A DNA stretch of 10,899 nt from CAYQDR01 sp964416315 (GCA_964416315.1 CAYQDR010000147.1:1-10899), one strand, 5' to 3'; positions 1 to 6,369 are shown, counted from the first letter of the stretch. Notes: generated from the sequence alone by a model not told the origin. Made by a program: numbers and translations.

Positions 1-3
1 ACG

Positions 4-29
4 AGCGAGGCGCTGAAAAGCGCCTCGCT
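4..29. terminator. Perfect 11-bp hairpin with GAAA tetraloop
   Basis: Bases 4-14 and 19-29 are exact reverse complements and enclose a GAAA loop, a GNRA tetraloop that stabilises RNA hairpins. No T-run follows on either strand. It is therefore either an atypical terminator of a gene left of the window or a structured RNA element. A short direct repeat (AACTCGG at 30-36 and 39-45) follows directly. The stem is seen directly; the terminator role is inferred. Confidence 0.5.
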
Positions 30-93
30 AACTCGGTAAACTCGGGCTAGGATCGCCCCACTCGTCGCACGCGCTGGTTGGGGAGGACGCCGG

Positions 94-1095
94 ATGAGTC
101 TCGAGACGGCGGGCTTCGTCCTGGTGTGGCTGTTCGTGATGGGCTACACCCTCTACCGCCGTTTCTGGCGTCCGCCCGCCGAGAATCGGCGAGACAGCCA
201 GGCGCGCCTCCGCGAGCTCGGTGAGGCCGAGGTCCTCGCGCGATTCCAGCGGCGTCGCCGGCGGTGTGTGTGGTTCGGTCTCGTCCCGGCGCTCGCGGGC
301 ATTCTGACGCTGGGTCTCGTCAGCCTGGTCGCGAGCGGCCAGCGCGTCGGCCGCCCGTGGGGCACGGTCTTCGGCATTGACACCTTCATGCTCGTCTTCG
401 CCGGGCTGTTCCTCTTCGGGGCTGGCCTCGTCTTCGCCCTCCTGACCTACCGCTGCCCCGCGTGCGGTGAGCTCCCGGGTGGGGTGGACAGCTTGCCGCT
501 CAATCCGGTCTCGTGTCGAAGGTGCGGCGTCCGTCTGGCTCCGGCGGTCGCGGAGCAGGCAGCCGTCCCGGAGCAGGGCACGCTCGGCGCGCTGTTCGGG
601 CGGGTCGGTGTCTCGGTCGAGCGCGACCGGCTCGTGGTCATGAAGAACCGGCTGCCGCGCCTCCTCGAATTCCTGCTGGGCGCGGGGTTCCTCGGCGTCT
701 GGTACTTCGCCCTGTTCTCGAGGTACTCGGCGGGTGGCCCCGCGGTCGAGCAGGTCGGCCTGCTCGTCTTCGCGCTGTTCCCGGTCGTCGCCGCGGGGCC
801 GACCCTGTTTGACCTGCTGGCGGTGGCCCTGGCAGGGGACGTCTTCATGTTCTATCGGGCCACCGACCGCGTGGTGCGGAACGGTCGGGTCATCTGCCCG
901 GTGAGCCAGGTCGGCGGGGTCGTGCTCCGGGGTGGGCAGGAGGCGGTCCTCTCGCTGGCGTTGCAGGACGGGACGCGAATCCGAGTGGACCGCTCCTGGC
1001 GGGGCGACCTGGCCTCGGTCGCGAAGGCAATCGCCGAGTTCGTCGGCGTGGAGGTCGTGACCGAGTCGAGGGCGTGGTTCCGCTTGACCCGGTAG
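94..1095 (+). CDS. Membrane protein with zinc ribbon and possible PH-like C-terminal domain
   Basis: The protein has 333 residues. The ATG at 94 is preceded by GGGGAGG at 7 bases, a strong ribosome site. Hydrophobic segments lie at about residues 5-23, 58-81, 96-118, 188-209 and 219-245. Between the third and fourth, two CxxC knuckles (C121/C124 and C141/C144, as CPACG and CRRCG) form a typical zinc ribbon. The tail, about 253-325, alternates short hydrophobic strands and ends in an amphipathic helix with a lone R-x-D-R region. This resembles bacterial PH (YcxB/bPH-like) domains, but that match is inferred from pattern only. I do not recognise a named family and assign no function. It stands alone on the plus strand and converges on the flotillin gene, with a hairpin between them. 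Confidence 0.85.
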   Translation: MSLETAGFVLVWLFVMGYTLYRRFWRPPAENRRDSQARLRELGEAEVLARFQRRRRRCVWFGLVPALAGILTLGLVSLVASGQRVGRPWGTVFGIDTFMLVFAGLFLFGAGLVFALLTYRCPACGELPGGVDSLPLNPVSCRRCGVRLAPAVAEQAAVPEQGTLGALFGRVGVSVERDRLVVMKNRLPRLLEFLLGAGFLGVWYFALFSRYSAGGPAVEQVGLLVFALFPVVAAGPTLFDLLAVALAGDVFMFYRATDRVVRNGRVICPVSQVGGVVLRGGQEAVLSLALQDGTRIRVDRSWRGDLASVAKAIAEFVGVEVVTESRAWFRLTR

Positions 1096-1115
1096 GGCCC
1101 GCCGCACCGCGGGCC
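1096..1115. terminator. Hairpin between convergent genes
   Basis: A 7-bp perfect stem (GGCCCGC / GCGGGCC) with a 6-base loop begins at the base after the TAG stop of the preceding gene. It lies 26 bases beyond the stop of the convergent flotillin gene. There is no T-run, so it may only be a weak or factor-assisted bidirectional terminator. Confidence 0.4.
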
Positions 1116-1141
1116 GAATGGGGGGGCGGACCCCGTCGCGT

Positions 1142-2749
1142 TTAGGCGCCCGGTTTCTCGCCGCCCTCCCGCCCGACGGCCTCCCGGAGCCCGGGGATCG
1201 CCTCGGCCGCGCGCCGGAGCGCCGCGGCGACGTCGCCGCCCCGCCCGGCCGACTCGAGGAGCTCCCGGAGCAGCGGCAGGGCCGCGCCCGCCCGGATGAC
1301 CGTGTTGACGATGCCCGCGTAGCCGCTCCCGCCGTCTTCCCCGTCGCCCCCGCCGAGCCCGTGGATGTCCAGCACCTTGATGCTCTCGATCCGCTGGGCC
1401 GGGGCCATCAGCTCCTTGACGATCGCCGGCGAGCGCTCGATCAGGGAGAGCAGGACGTCGCGGTGGATGATCTTCGCGTCGAGGGCGTTCTCGGCCTGGC
1501 GGTACTTCTGCCGCACGCTGGCCTCGGCCTCGCCCTCCTTGAGCTTGGCCTGCGCGAGGCGCTCGGTGGCTTCCGCCTTCCGGTGGGCGATCTCGAGGTC
1601 GCGGAGCGCCTCGATCAGCGCGATCTCGCGGACGCGGTCGGCCTGGGCCTTCTGGCCCACGGTCTGGACCGCCTGGGCCGCCTCCTCCCGCAGGCTCTCG
1701 GCCTGGAGGCGCCGCTTCTCCTCCTCGATCCGCTCGCGCTCCTTGATGAGGACCGCGATCTCCTTCTCCCGGCGGGCGGACTCGAGCGCCCGCTCCTTCT
1801 CGATCTCGGTGCGCTCCTGGGTCAGCGTCTCCTGGAGGAGGTGGGTCTCGCGCCGGATCTCCGCCTCGCGGATCGCCCGCGCCTCGGCGATCTCCAGCTC
1901 CTTGACGGACCGTTCCTTGGCGATCTCGGCCTCGCGGATGGCCCGCTCCTGCTCGAACTTGAACTGCTCGGTCTCCGCGCGCCGCTGCGCCCGGTGCGTC
2001 TCCACGGCCTTCGTCTGCTCGGCCTCGGCGAGCTCCCGCTCCTGGTCCAGCGCGAGCTTGAGCTTGACCGCCTCGACGTCCTTCCGCTTGATCGCGACCT
2101 CCGTGTTGCGCTCGATCTCGTTCCGCTGCCGGCTCCGCTCCGAGGTCTGCGCGGCGATCTGCCGGAGCCCCTCGGCGTCGAAGATGTTCCCGGGATCGAG
2201 ATACGCCCGGTCGGTCTGGTCGAGGTGGAAGATCGACAGGTCCTCGAGGACGAGCCCGTTCGGAACCAGGGCCTCCCGGAGGGGCTCCATCACCGCCAGG
2301 GCGAAGCCGCGGCGGTTCTCGTGCATCTGGATCAACTCGAGCTGGGCCGTGATGGACCGGAGCGCCGAGACGAGCTTCTCCTCGACCAGCGCCTGGATCC
2401 CGTCCGCCGAGAAGGACCGGTCGCCGAGGCTCCGCGAGGCCCGCTCGATCGCGTCGGCCGTCGGCTCGATCTTGACGTAGAACTCCGCCCCGATGTCCAC
2501 GCGCATCCGGTCCTTCGTGATGAAGGCCTCCTTGTGCGCCTTGAACACCTGGAGCTTGAACGTCTCCAGCGAGATCCACTGGATCCACTGCACGCCGGGC
2601 CACACCAGGGCGCCCCCGTCGATGACGACGTGCTTGCCGCCGAGGCCGGTCCGGATGAAGGCCATGTTGGCGGGCGTCTTGACGTAGAACCGGGCGAGGA
2701 TCGCCCCGCCCACGACGACGATGACGGCCAGGATGATGAAGGCGGTCAT
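1142..2749 (-). CDS. Flotillin-like SPFH/Band 7 membrane scaffold protein
   Basis: The protein has 535 residues. Residues 3-19 form one N-terminal membrane anchor. Residues about 22-190 have the SPFH (Band 7) pattern, including the run around FITKDRMRVDIGAEFYVKI (76-94). Residues about 200-430 are a long charged coiled coil rich in AE, ER and EI repeats. The segment around 434-462 (ERSPAIVKELMAPAQRIESI, then KVLDIHG) matches the conserved end of flotillins and YqiK. Family knowledge says such proteins oligomerise at the inner membrane, form functional microdomains and scaffold membrane complexes. The ATG at 2749 has AGGAG 9 bases upstream, and the first A of that motif is the last base of the amt stop codon. 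Translation is therefore likely coupled to amt. The tail beyond 470 (glycine-rich, then helical) is lineage-specific. A flotillin as the third gene of a PII-Amt operon is unusual. Confidence 0.92.
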   Translation of the reverse strand: MTAFIILAVIVVVGGAILARFYVKTPANMAFIRTGLGGKHVVIDGGALVWPGVQWIQWISLETFKLQVFKAHKEAFITKDRMRVDIGAEFYVKIEPTADAIERASRSLGDRSFSADGIQALVEEKLVSALRSITAQLELIQMHENRRGFALAVMEPLREALVPNGLVLEDLSIFHLDQTDRAYLDPGNIFDAEGLRQIAAQTSERSRQRNEIERNTEVAIKRKDVEAVKLKLALDQERELAEAEQTKAVETHRAQRRAETEQFKFEQERAIREAEIAKERSVKELEIAEARAIREAEIRRETHLLQETLTQERTEIEKERALESARREKEIAVLIKERERIEEEKRRLQAESLREEAAQAVQTVGQKAQADRVREIALIEALRDLEIAHRKAEATERLAQAKLKEGEAEASVRQKYRQAENALDAKIIHRDVLLSLIERSPAIVKELMAPAQRIESIKVLDIHGLGGGDGEDGGSGYAGIVNTVIRAGAALPLLRELLESAGRGGDVAAALRRAAEAIPGLREAVGREGGEKPGA

Positions 2750-2762
2750 GGCTCGTGTCTCC

Positions 2763-4619
2763 TCACGCCTCGACCGCGACCTCGGGGTCCACGACCCCCG
2801 AGGTGCGGAGGAGGTGCTCCACGCGCGACTTGAAGACGGTCGGGTCCCCCCGCCGGAAGCTGATGACGTTGTCGGCGAACAGCGTCACGTGGGGGTAGAT
2901 GTCGCGGAACTCGGCCGGCCGACTCGCGGGGTCGGCCCGGCAGAGCGCCTCCCACCACTGCCTGAGGGCCCGGCCCTCGACGTTCCGGACCACGATCCGG
3001 AACGGCTTCTCCCGGATCATCGGCGCCTCCCACCGCGGCTCGCCGCGGGACGCCTCGGGCGGCGCCATGGTGGCGGTGCCCTTGGGCCCGGGCGGCCGAC
3101 GGGACGGGCCGCCGGCCACCGGCGGGACGCGGTGCGAGGCGGGCCGGGCCTCGCGCTTGGGCTCCGGCGCGGCGACGGGCCGCTCCATGGGGAGCGCGCG
3201 CTCCGTGGTGCCGAACCCACCGTAGCCGGGCATGACGAACGCGTACGCGTTTTCCGAGTGCATGCTGAGGTCGAGCCCCATGACCTCGTCCTCGTCGGTC
3301 ACCCGGAGGCCCATGACGAGGTCGAGGAACTTCAGGATGATCAGGCTTCCGAAGAACGCGAAGGCCCAGGTCCCCACCACGGCGATGAGCTGGATGCGGA
3401 GCTGGTCGGGGTTCCCGTAGAAGAGACCGTCGGCCCCCGCCTCGTTGATGGCCTTCGAGGCGAACAGGCCCGTGGCGAGGGCGCCCCACGTCCCGCCGAT
3501 CCCGTGCACCCCGACGACGTCGAGGCTGTCGTCGTAGCCGAGCCTGGACTTCGCCATGCAGGCCATGTAGCAGAAGATGCCGGCCCCGGCCCCGATCACG
3601 ATCGCCGGCATCGGCGCGACGAAGCCCGACGCGGGCGTGATCGCGACGAGGCCCGCCACCGCACCCGACGCGGCCCCGAGGACCGTCGGCTTCCCGCGGG
3701 AGGCCCACTCGGTCAGCATCCAGGCGAGCGCCGCCGCGGCCGTGGCGGTGTTGGTCACGACGAAGGCGCTGGTGGCGAGGGCGCCGGAGGTGAGCGCGCT
3801 CCCCGCGTTGAAGCCGAACCACCCCACCCAGAGGAGCGCGGCCCCGAGCACGGTCAGCGGCAGGTTGTGGGGCGGCATCGGCTGGGCCCCGTACCCCCGC
3901 CGCGGTCCCATCATGAGCGCGGCCGCCAGCGCCGAGATCCCCGAGGAGATGTGGACCACGGTGCCCCCGGCGAAGTCGAGCGCCCCCAGCTTGCGCATCC
4001 AGCCGCCCACGCCCCAGACCCAGTGGGCGAGGGGGTCGTAGATCACCGTCGCCCAGACGACGATGAAGACGAGGAACGTCGAGAACTTCATCCGCTCGGC
4101 GAAGGCCCCCGTGATGAGGGCCGGCGTGATCACGGCGAACATCGCCTGGTAGATCATGAAGGCCTGGTGGGGCACCGTGGCCGCGTAGTCGGCGTTCGGC
4201 TCGAGCCCGACGCCCTGTAGCCCGACCCACTCGAGCCCGCCGATCACGCCGCCCTTGTCCGGCCCGAAGGCCAGGCTGTAGCCCCAGAGGACCCACTGGA
4301 CCGAGATGAGCGCCAGGATAACGAAGCTCTGCATGATCGTCGCCAGCGCGTTCTTCTGGCGCACCATGCCGCCGTAGAAGAGCGCGAGGCCCGGCGCGGT
4401 CATCATGAGGACCAGGGCCGAGGAGGTCAGGAGCCAGGCGGTGTCGCCGGAGTCGATCTTCGGTGCCGGCGCCGCTGCGACCGGGGTCGCCGGCGCCGCG
4501 GGCGCCGGTGCAGCCGCCCCCGGGGCCTGGGCCGGGGCCTGCTGGGCCCACCCGACGGCGCCGCTCCCCAGGAGGAGCAGCGCGAAGAGGAACGCGCTCA
4601 GGACTCGCATGCGTGCCAC
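2763..4619 (-). CDS. Ammonium channel (Amt/AmtB family) with novel C-terminal extension
   Basis: The 618-residue protein is far longer than the usual 400-460. A signal peptide (about 1-25) and an Ala/Pro-rich linker precede the Amt core at about 56-461. Family landmarks are present: AFAER 172-176; twin pore histidines H223 (in GGTVVH) and H372 (in GVHGIGG); D215; the selectivity residues F161, W202 and S274 (FNAGS); and the core end GLDLSMHSENAY. Compared with E. coli AmtB these match F107, W148, D160, H168, S219 and H318, so it should conduct ammonium. After the normal end come about 65 residues rich in Pro, Arg and Ala, then a compact domain of about 85 residues (534-618) that I do not recognise. 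The chosen start is GTG at 4619, with GGAGG 7 bases upstream. The ATG three codons later would sit 16 bases away. The gene starts 19 bases after PII, whose product should gate this channel. Confidence 0.96.
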   Translation of the reverse strand: MARMRVLSAFLFALLLLGSGAVGWAQQAPAQAPGAAAPAPAAPATPVAAAPAPKIDSGDTAWLLTSSALVLMMTAPGLALFYGGMVRQKNALATIMQSFVILALISVQWVLWGYSLAFGPDKGGVIGGLEWVGLQGVGLEPNADYAATVPHQAFMIYQAMFAVITPALITGAFAERMKFSTFLVFIVVWATVIYDPLAHWVWGVGGWMRKLGALDFAGGTVVHISSGISALAAALMMGPRRGYGAQPMPPHNLPLTVLGAALLWVGWFGFNAGSALTSGALATSAFVVTNTATAAAALAWMLTEWASRGKPTVLGAASGAVAGLVAITPASGFVAPMPAIVIGAGAGIFCYMACMAKSRLGYDDSLDVVGVHGIGGTWGALATGLFASKAINEAGADGLFYGNPDQLRIQLIAVVGTWAFAFFGSLIILKFLDLVMGLRVTDEDEVMGLDLSMHSENAYAFVMPGYGGFGTTERALPMERPVAAPEPKREARPASHRVPPVAGGPSRRPPGPKGTATMAPPEASRGEPRWEAPMIREKPFRIVVRNVEGRALRQWWEALCRADPASRPAEFRDIYPHVTLFADNVISFRRGDPTVFKSRVEHLLRTSGVVDPEVAVEA

Positions 4620-4638
4620 GGCCCGTCCTCCCTCTTCC

Positions 4639-4977
4639 CTAGAGCGCGCTCTCGTCGCGCTCCCCCGTTCGGATCCGGATCGCGCTCTCGACGGGGTACA
4701 CGAAGATCTTGCCGTCCCCGATGTTCCCGGTCTTTGCGGCGCTCGTGATGACCTCGACGACCTGCTCGGCGAGCGCGTCGGGGACGACGACCTCCACCTT
4801 GATCTTCGGCAGGAAGTCCACCGTGTACTCGGCGCCGCGGTAGAGCTCGGTGTGGCCCTTCTGCCGCCCGAAGCCGCGCACCTCCGAGACCGTCATGCCG
4901 ATCACCCCGATCTCGGTGAGGGCTTCCTTGACGTCGTCCAGCTTGAAGGGCTTGATGATCGCCTCGATCTTGCGCAT
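4639..4977 (-). CDS. glnK: PII nitrogen regulatory protein (GlnB/GlnK)
   Basis: The protein is 112 residues, the exact family size. The T-loop is complete, with Y51 (in ELYRGAEY, 44-51) as the canonical uridylylation site. The B-loop TGNIGDGKIF (83-92) includes K90, and R101 and R103 are the usual ATP/ADP-binding arginines. All residues needed for ATP/ADP and 2-oxoglutarate sensing appear intact. PII trimers read energy and nitrogen status and plug Amt channels through the T-loop. Linkage to amt favours the name GlnK, but glnB and glnK are not separable by sequence here. The ATG has GGAGG 7 bases upstream. It is the first gene of an operon with amt and the flotillin-like gene, behind a predicted sigma-54 promoter. 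Confidence 0.97.
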   Translation of the reverse strand: MRKIEAIIKPFKLDDVKEALTEIGVIGMTVSEVRGFGRQKGHTELYRGAEYTVDFLPKIKVEVVVPDALAEQVVEVITSAAKTGNIGDGKIFVYPVESAIRIRTGERDESAL

Positions 4978-5015
4978 GGCGAGACCTCCCCGGCTGGTTG
5001 GCGACCCACTCGGCG

Positions 5016-5031
5016 TGCAACGGGGATGCCC
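5016..5031 (-). promoter_or_regulatory. Predicted sigma-54 (RpoN) promoter of the PII-amt-flotillin operon
   Basis: Read on the minus strand the bases are GGGCATCCCCGTTGCA. This gives GG-N10-GC spacing with GGCA at -24 and TTGCA at -12, against the consensus TGGCAC-N5-TTGCA. The predicted start is near 5005, giving a leader of about 28 bases that contains the PII Shine-Dalgarno. Sigma-54 control of glnK-amtB is well established in other bacteria; its use here is inferred. Confidence 0.72.
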
Positions 5032-5103
5032 GGGGAAGCGTCCGGCGCACCCTCGAAGATTCGCGTGGTTGGCCCCGGGGCCACCACGCAGCCGGAGGCG
5101 GGT

Positions 5104-5120
5104 TGCCTAAGCCGCGGGCA
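5104..5120. promoter_or_regulatory. Candidate NtrC enhancer site 1 (TGC-N11-GCA)
   Basis: The 17-bp element TGCCTAAGCCGCGGGCA has the outer symmetry TGC-N11-GCA of NtrC sites (consensus TGCACC-N5-GGTGCA) and TGCC half-sites rather than TGCACC. Its centre is about 107 bases upstream of the predicted sigma-54 start. Confidence 0.5.
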
Positions 5121-5133
5121 GATCTCGGAGCAG

Positions 5134-5150
5134 TGCCTGTGCGGTGGGCA
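5134..5150. promoter_or_regulatory. Candidate NtrC enhancer site 2 (TGC-N11-GCA)
   Basis: The 17-bp element TGCCTGTGCGGTGGGCA closely resembles site 1. It lies exactly 30 bases away, about three helical turns, so both would sit on the same DNA face. Its centre is about 137 bases upstream of the predicted start. Confidence 0.5.
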
Positions 5151-5317
5151 TTCGGCCGGAGCATCGGGTCGCGCGCCCGCGCTGGCGGCGTTCCCGCCAC
5201 CCCCGACGGGGGCCCACCCACCGCCCGGCCTTTCGGCTCCCGCTAACCCGTTGGCGTTTCAGACTTTCCAACTGGCGTCCGTCCTGCCATCCGGGGGGTG
5301 CCGGGCTGCGGCAGGAG

Positions 5318-5461
5318 GGAATCGCGACGCCGATGGTGCACCGCGCGGGCGGCTCGCTCATCCCGGAGTCGAGCCCCTTCGTGCCGCTCGCGATGGCCCG
5401 GGAGACCCGCGCGCTCATCCCGGGCTCGGAGCTCCGGACGGTCGCCGGCGCCCGCCACGGC
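5318..5461 (+). pseudogene. Alpha/beta-hydrolase C-terminal fragment, decayed
   Basis: In the frame starting at 5318 a short stretch reads like the end of an alpha/beta hydrolase. It runs TPMVH (the usual PTLVVHG strand), then a VP-x-x-x-AR helix (VPLAMARETRALIPGSEL), a strand, and AGARHG in place of the usual GAGHG around the catalytic histidine. No start, no nucleophile elbow and no further matching sequence is visible upstream, so it is at most a relic. The identification rests on pattern alone. The 580-base stretch 4978-5559 otherwise holds only the nitrogen promoter elements and GC-rich repeats. Confidence 0.35.
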
Positions 5462-5514
5462 CGTCGTCTGCGCGCACGCCACCGAGTGTGCGCGCGCGCG
5501 CTCGGAGCTCGGAC
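5424..5514. repeat. Imperfect direct repeat pair, with hairpin between
   Basis: GCTCGGAGCTCCGGAC at 5424-5439 recurs at 5500-5514 with one C missing. Between them is an 8-bp inverted repeat, GCGCGCAC at 5470-5477 and GTGCGCGC at 5488-5495, with a 10-base loop. The hairpin lies about 65 bases past the stop of the minus-strand 68-residue gene and could end its transcript, although no T-run follows. Confidence 0.4.
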
Positions 5515-5559
5515 CCTGGCGGCGCCGGGCTGACTCGCGGGGCGCCGTGGCCCCGCGCG

Positions 5560-5766
5560 CTACATCGGGTGGATCCGGTCCTCGGGCACCTCGACGCGCT
5601 TGACGCCCTTGAAGCTGAAGAGTAGCTCGACGAGGTAGCGCGGCGGGTCCGCGGAGGTCTGCTGAACGACGGTGCCGAGGGCTTCCCGCACGTTCTCGCT
5701 GAACTGGACGCCCTGAATCGTGAGGTTCGAGAGGTCGACCTTCACGCGCTGGCCGGGCTGGAGCAT
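5560..5766 (-). CDS. Small 68-residue protein, probable SH3-like beta-barrel
   Basis: The protein begins MLQPGQRVKVDLSNL and ends VEVPEDRIHPM. The pattern of a turn after G-Q-R-V, alternating hydrophobic strands (YLVELLFSF, 44-52) and a closing VPEDRI suggests a small beta-barrel of the SH3/KOW type, a fold often used for nucleic-acid or protein binding. There is no signal peptide or membrane segment and no cysteine. I do not recognise a named family. It lies just downstream of tRNA-Leu on the same strand. TACAAT ends 8 bases before the ATG, so the transcript may be leaderless; there is only a weak AGGCGG in that gap. Confidence 0.7.
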   Translation of the reverse strand: MLQPGQRVKVDLSNLTIQGVQFSENVREALGTVVQQTSADPPRYLVELLFSFKGVKRVEVPEDRIHPM

Positions 5767-5774
5767 CGCCGCCT

Positions 5775-5780
5775 ATTGTA
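5775..5780 (-). promoter_or_regulatory. Possible -10 element (TACAAT) of the 68-residue gene
   Basis: TACAAT on the minus strand is 8 bases from the ATG at 5766, which places the expected transcription start at or next to the A of the ATG. No recognisable -35 hexamer is seen at 16-18 bases. Confidence 0.4.
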
Positions 5781-5826
5781 ACCGGCCGCCGCGCCGCGGG
5801 CCGGCACCGCTCCGGGTCCGGGTTCT

Positions 5827-5915
5827 TGGTGCCGGGAGAGGGAGTCGAACCCTCACGGGCGTTGCCGCCCACCAGATTTTGAGTCTGGCGCGTCTCCCAG
5901 TTCCGCCATCCCGGC
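5827..5915 (-). tRNA. tRNA-Leu (anticodon CAA)
   Basis: On the minus strand a 7-bp acceptor stem GCCGGGA pairs with TCCCGGC. The anticodon stem CCAGA/TCTGG encloses the loop CTCAAAA, giving anticodon CAA, which reads UUG. The T-arm GAGGG-TTCGACT-CCCTC is perfect. The long variable arm (GGGCGGCAACGCCC core) is the class II feature expected of leucine tRNA. CCA is encoded at the 3' end (5829-5827) after discriminator A. Confidence 0.96.
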
Positions 5916-5925
5916 GCGCGGGGCC

Positions 5926-5954
5926 AGTCTAGGGCGCGGTCGGGAGGGGGTCAA
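5926..5954 (-). promoter_or_regulatory. Sigma-70-type promoter of tRNA-Leu
   Basis: The minus strand reads TTGACC (5954-5949), a 17-base spacer, then TAGACT (5931-5926). The expected start is 3-5 bases before the tRNA 5' end at 5915. Confidence 0.65.
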
Positions 5955-5979
5955 GGCGGCCCCAATCCGCCTGCACAAC

Positions 5980-6009
5980 TTGACAATCCCGCGAAGCGCG
6001 GGGTAACGT
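5980..6009 (+). promoter_or_regulatory. Sigma-70-type promoter of tRNA-Ala
   Basis: A perfect TTGACA (5980-5985) is followed at 18 bases by TAACGT (6004-6009), a weak -10. The expected start is near 6016, just before the tRNA at 6020. It is divergent from the tRNA-Leu promoter, with the two -35 boxes 25 bases apart. Confidence 0.6.
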
Positions 6010-6019
6010 CAGCCGTCGC

Positions 6020-6095
6020 GGGGCTGTAGCTCAGCTGGGAGAGCACGAGGCTGGCAGTCTCGGGGTCAGGGGTTCAAATCCCCTCAGCTCCACCA
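6020..6095 (+). tRNA. tRNA-Ala (anticodon GGC)
   Basis: The gene is 76 bases including an encoded CCA. Acceptor GGGGCTG pairs with CAGCTCC. The D arm is GCTC/GAGC. The anticodon stem CGAGG/TCTCG (one G-T pair) holds the loop CTGGCAG, giving anticodon GGC, which reads GCC. The T arm AGGGG-TTCAAAT-CCCCT is perfect. Its 3' end is shared with the reading frame of the recombinase remnant on the other strand. Confidence 0.96.
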
Positions 6096-6366
6096 ACTTG
6101 AGGGATACACGCGGCAGGCGGTACCAGCGCAGGATCGCCTGCCGCGTGGCTTTCTCGACCCGGATCCCCTCCAGGAAGGCCCGGACGACCGCCCGGCGCC
6201 TCTCCGGCTCTGCGCCCTCCAGCACGCGCGGGATGTCCTAGAGGGCGTCTACAAGGCGGCTGATCCGGCCCTCCGTCTCGGTCAGGGCGGACTCGAGAAC
6301 GGGGAGGGCCTCGGGCGAAGCCGCGTCCTCGCCCTTTGGACGTCGGCCCCGAGGCGGCCCAAACGC
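6031..6366 (-). pseudogene. C-terminal remnant of a large serine recombinase
   Basis: One minus-strand frame from 6366 reads as the end of a site-specific recombinase. A helical stretch (SALTETEGRISRLVDAL) is interrupted by an in-frame TAG at 6240-6238, followed by DIPRVLEGAEPERRRAVV, then RAFLEGIRV and ILRWYRLP. This matches the typical C-terminus of serine recombinases, with a helix-rich PERRRxxVRxFxxxIRV region ending in WYR-P. Upstream the frame is closed by TAA at 6369-6367, and no catalytic serine domain is present. The frame runs on into tRNA-Ala and stops at 6031-6033, so the tail (ELRGFEPLTP) is tRNA sequence. It is inactive. The identity is from pattern recognition. Confidence 0.6.
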
Positions 6367-6369
6367 TTA

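Noticed and set aside
852..2603. Minus-strand frame overlapping both flotillin and the membrane gene
   Set aside because: It is low-complexity Gly/Arg/Pro translation that crosses two well-supported genes.
1118..2833. Long plus-strand open frame opposite the flotillin gene
   Set aside because: It is composed of Leu/Arg/Asp-rich repetitive translation with no domain. It mirrors the codon bias of the coiled-coil gene on the other strand.
2746..4551. Second long minus-strand open frame overlapping amt, and a plus-strand one at 2721-4220
   Set aside because: Both are Arg/Gly/Pro-rich shadows of the amt gene in a high-GC genome. The Amt motifs are all in one frame.
5107..5872. Open frames on the minus strand between PII and tRNA-Leu
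   Set aside because: They have no start with a ribosome site and no family pattern, and they cross the tRNA region and the 68-residue gene.
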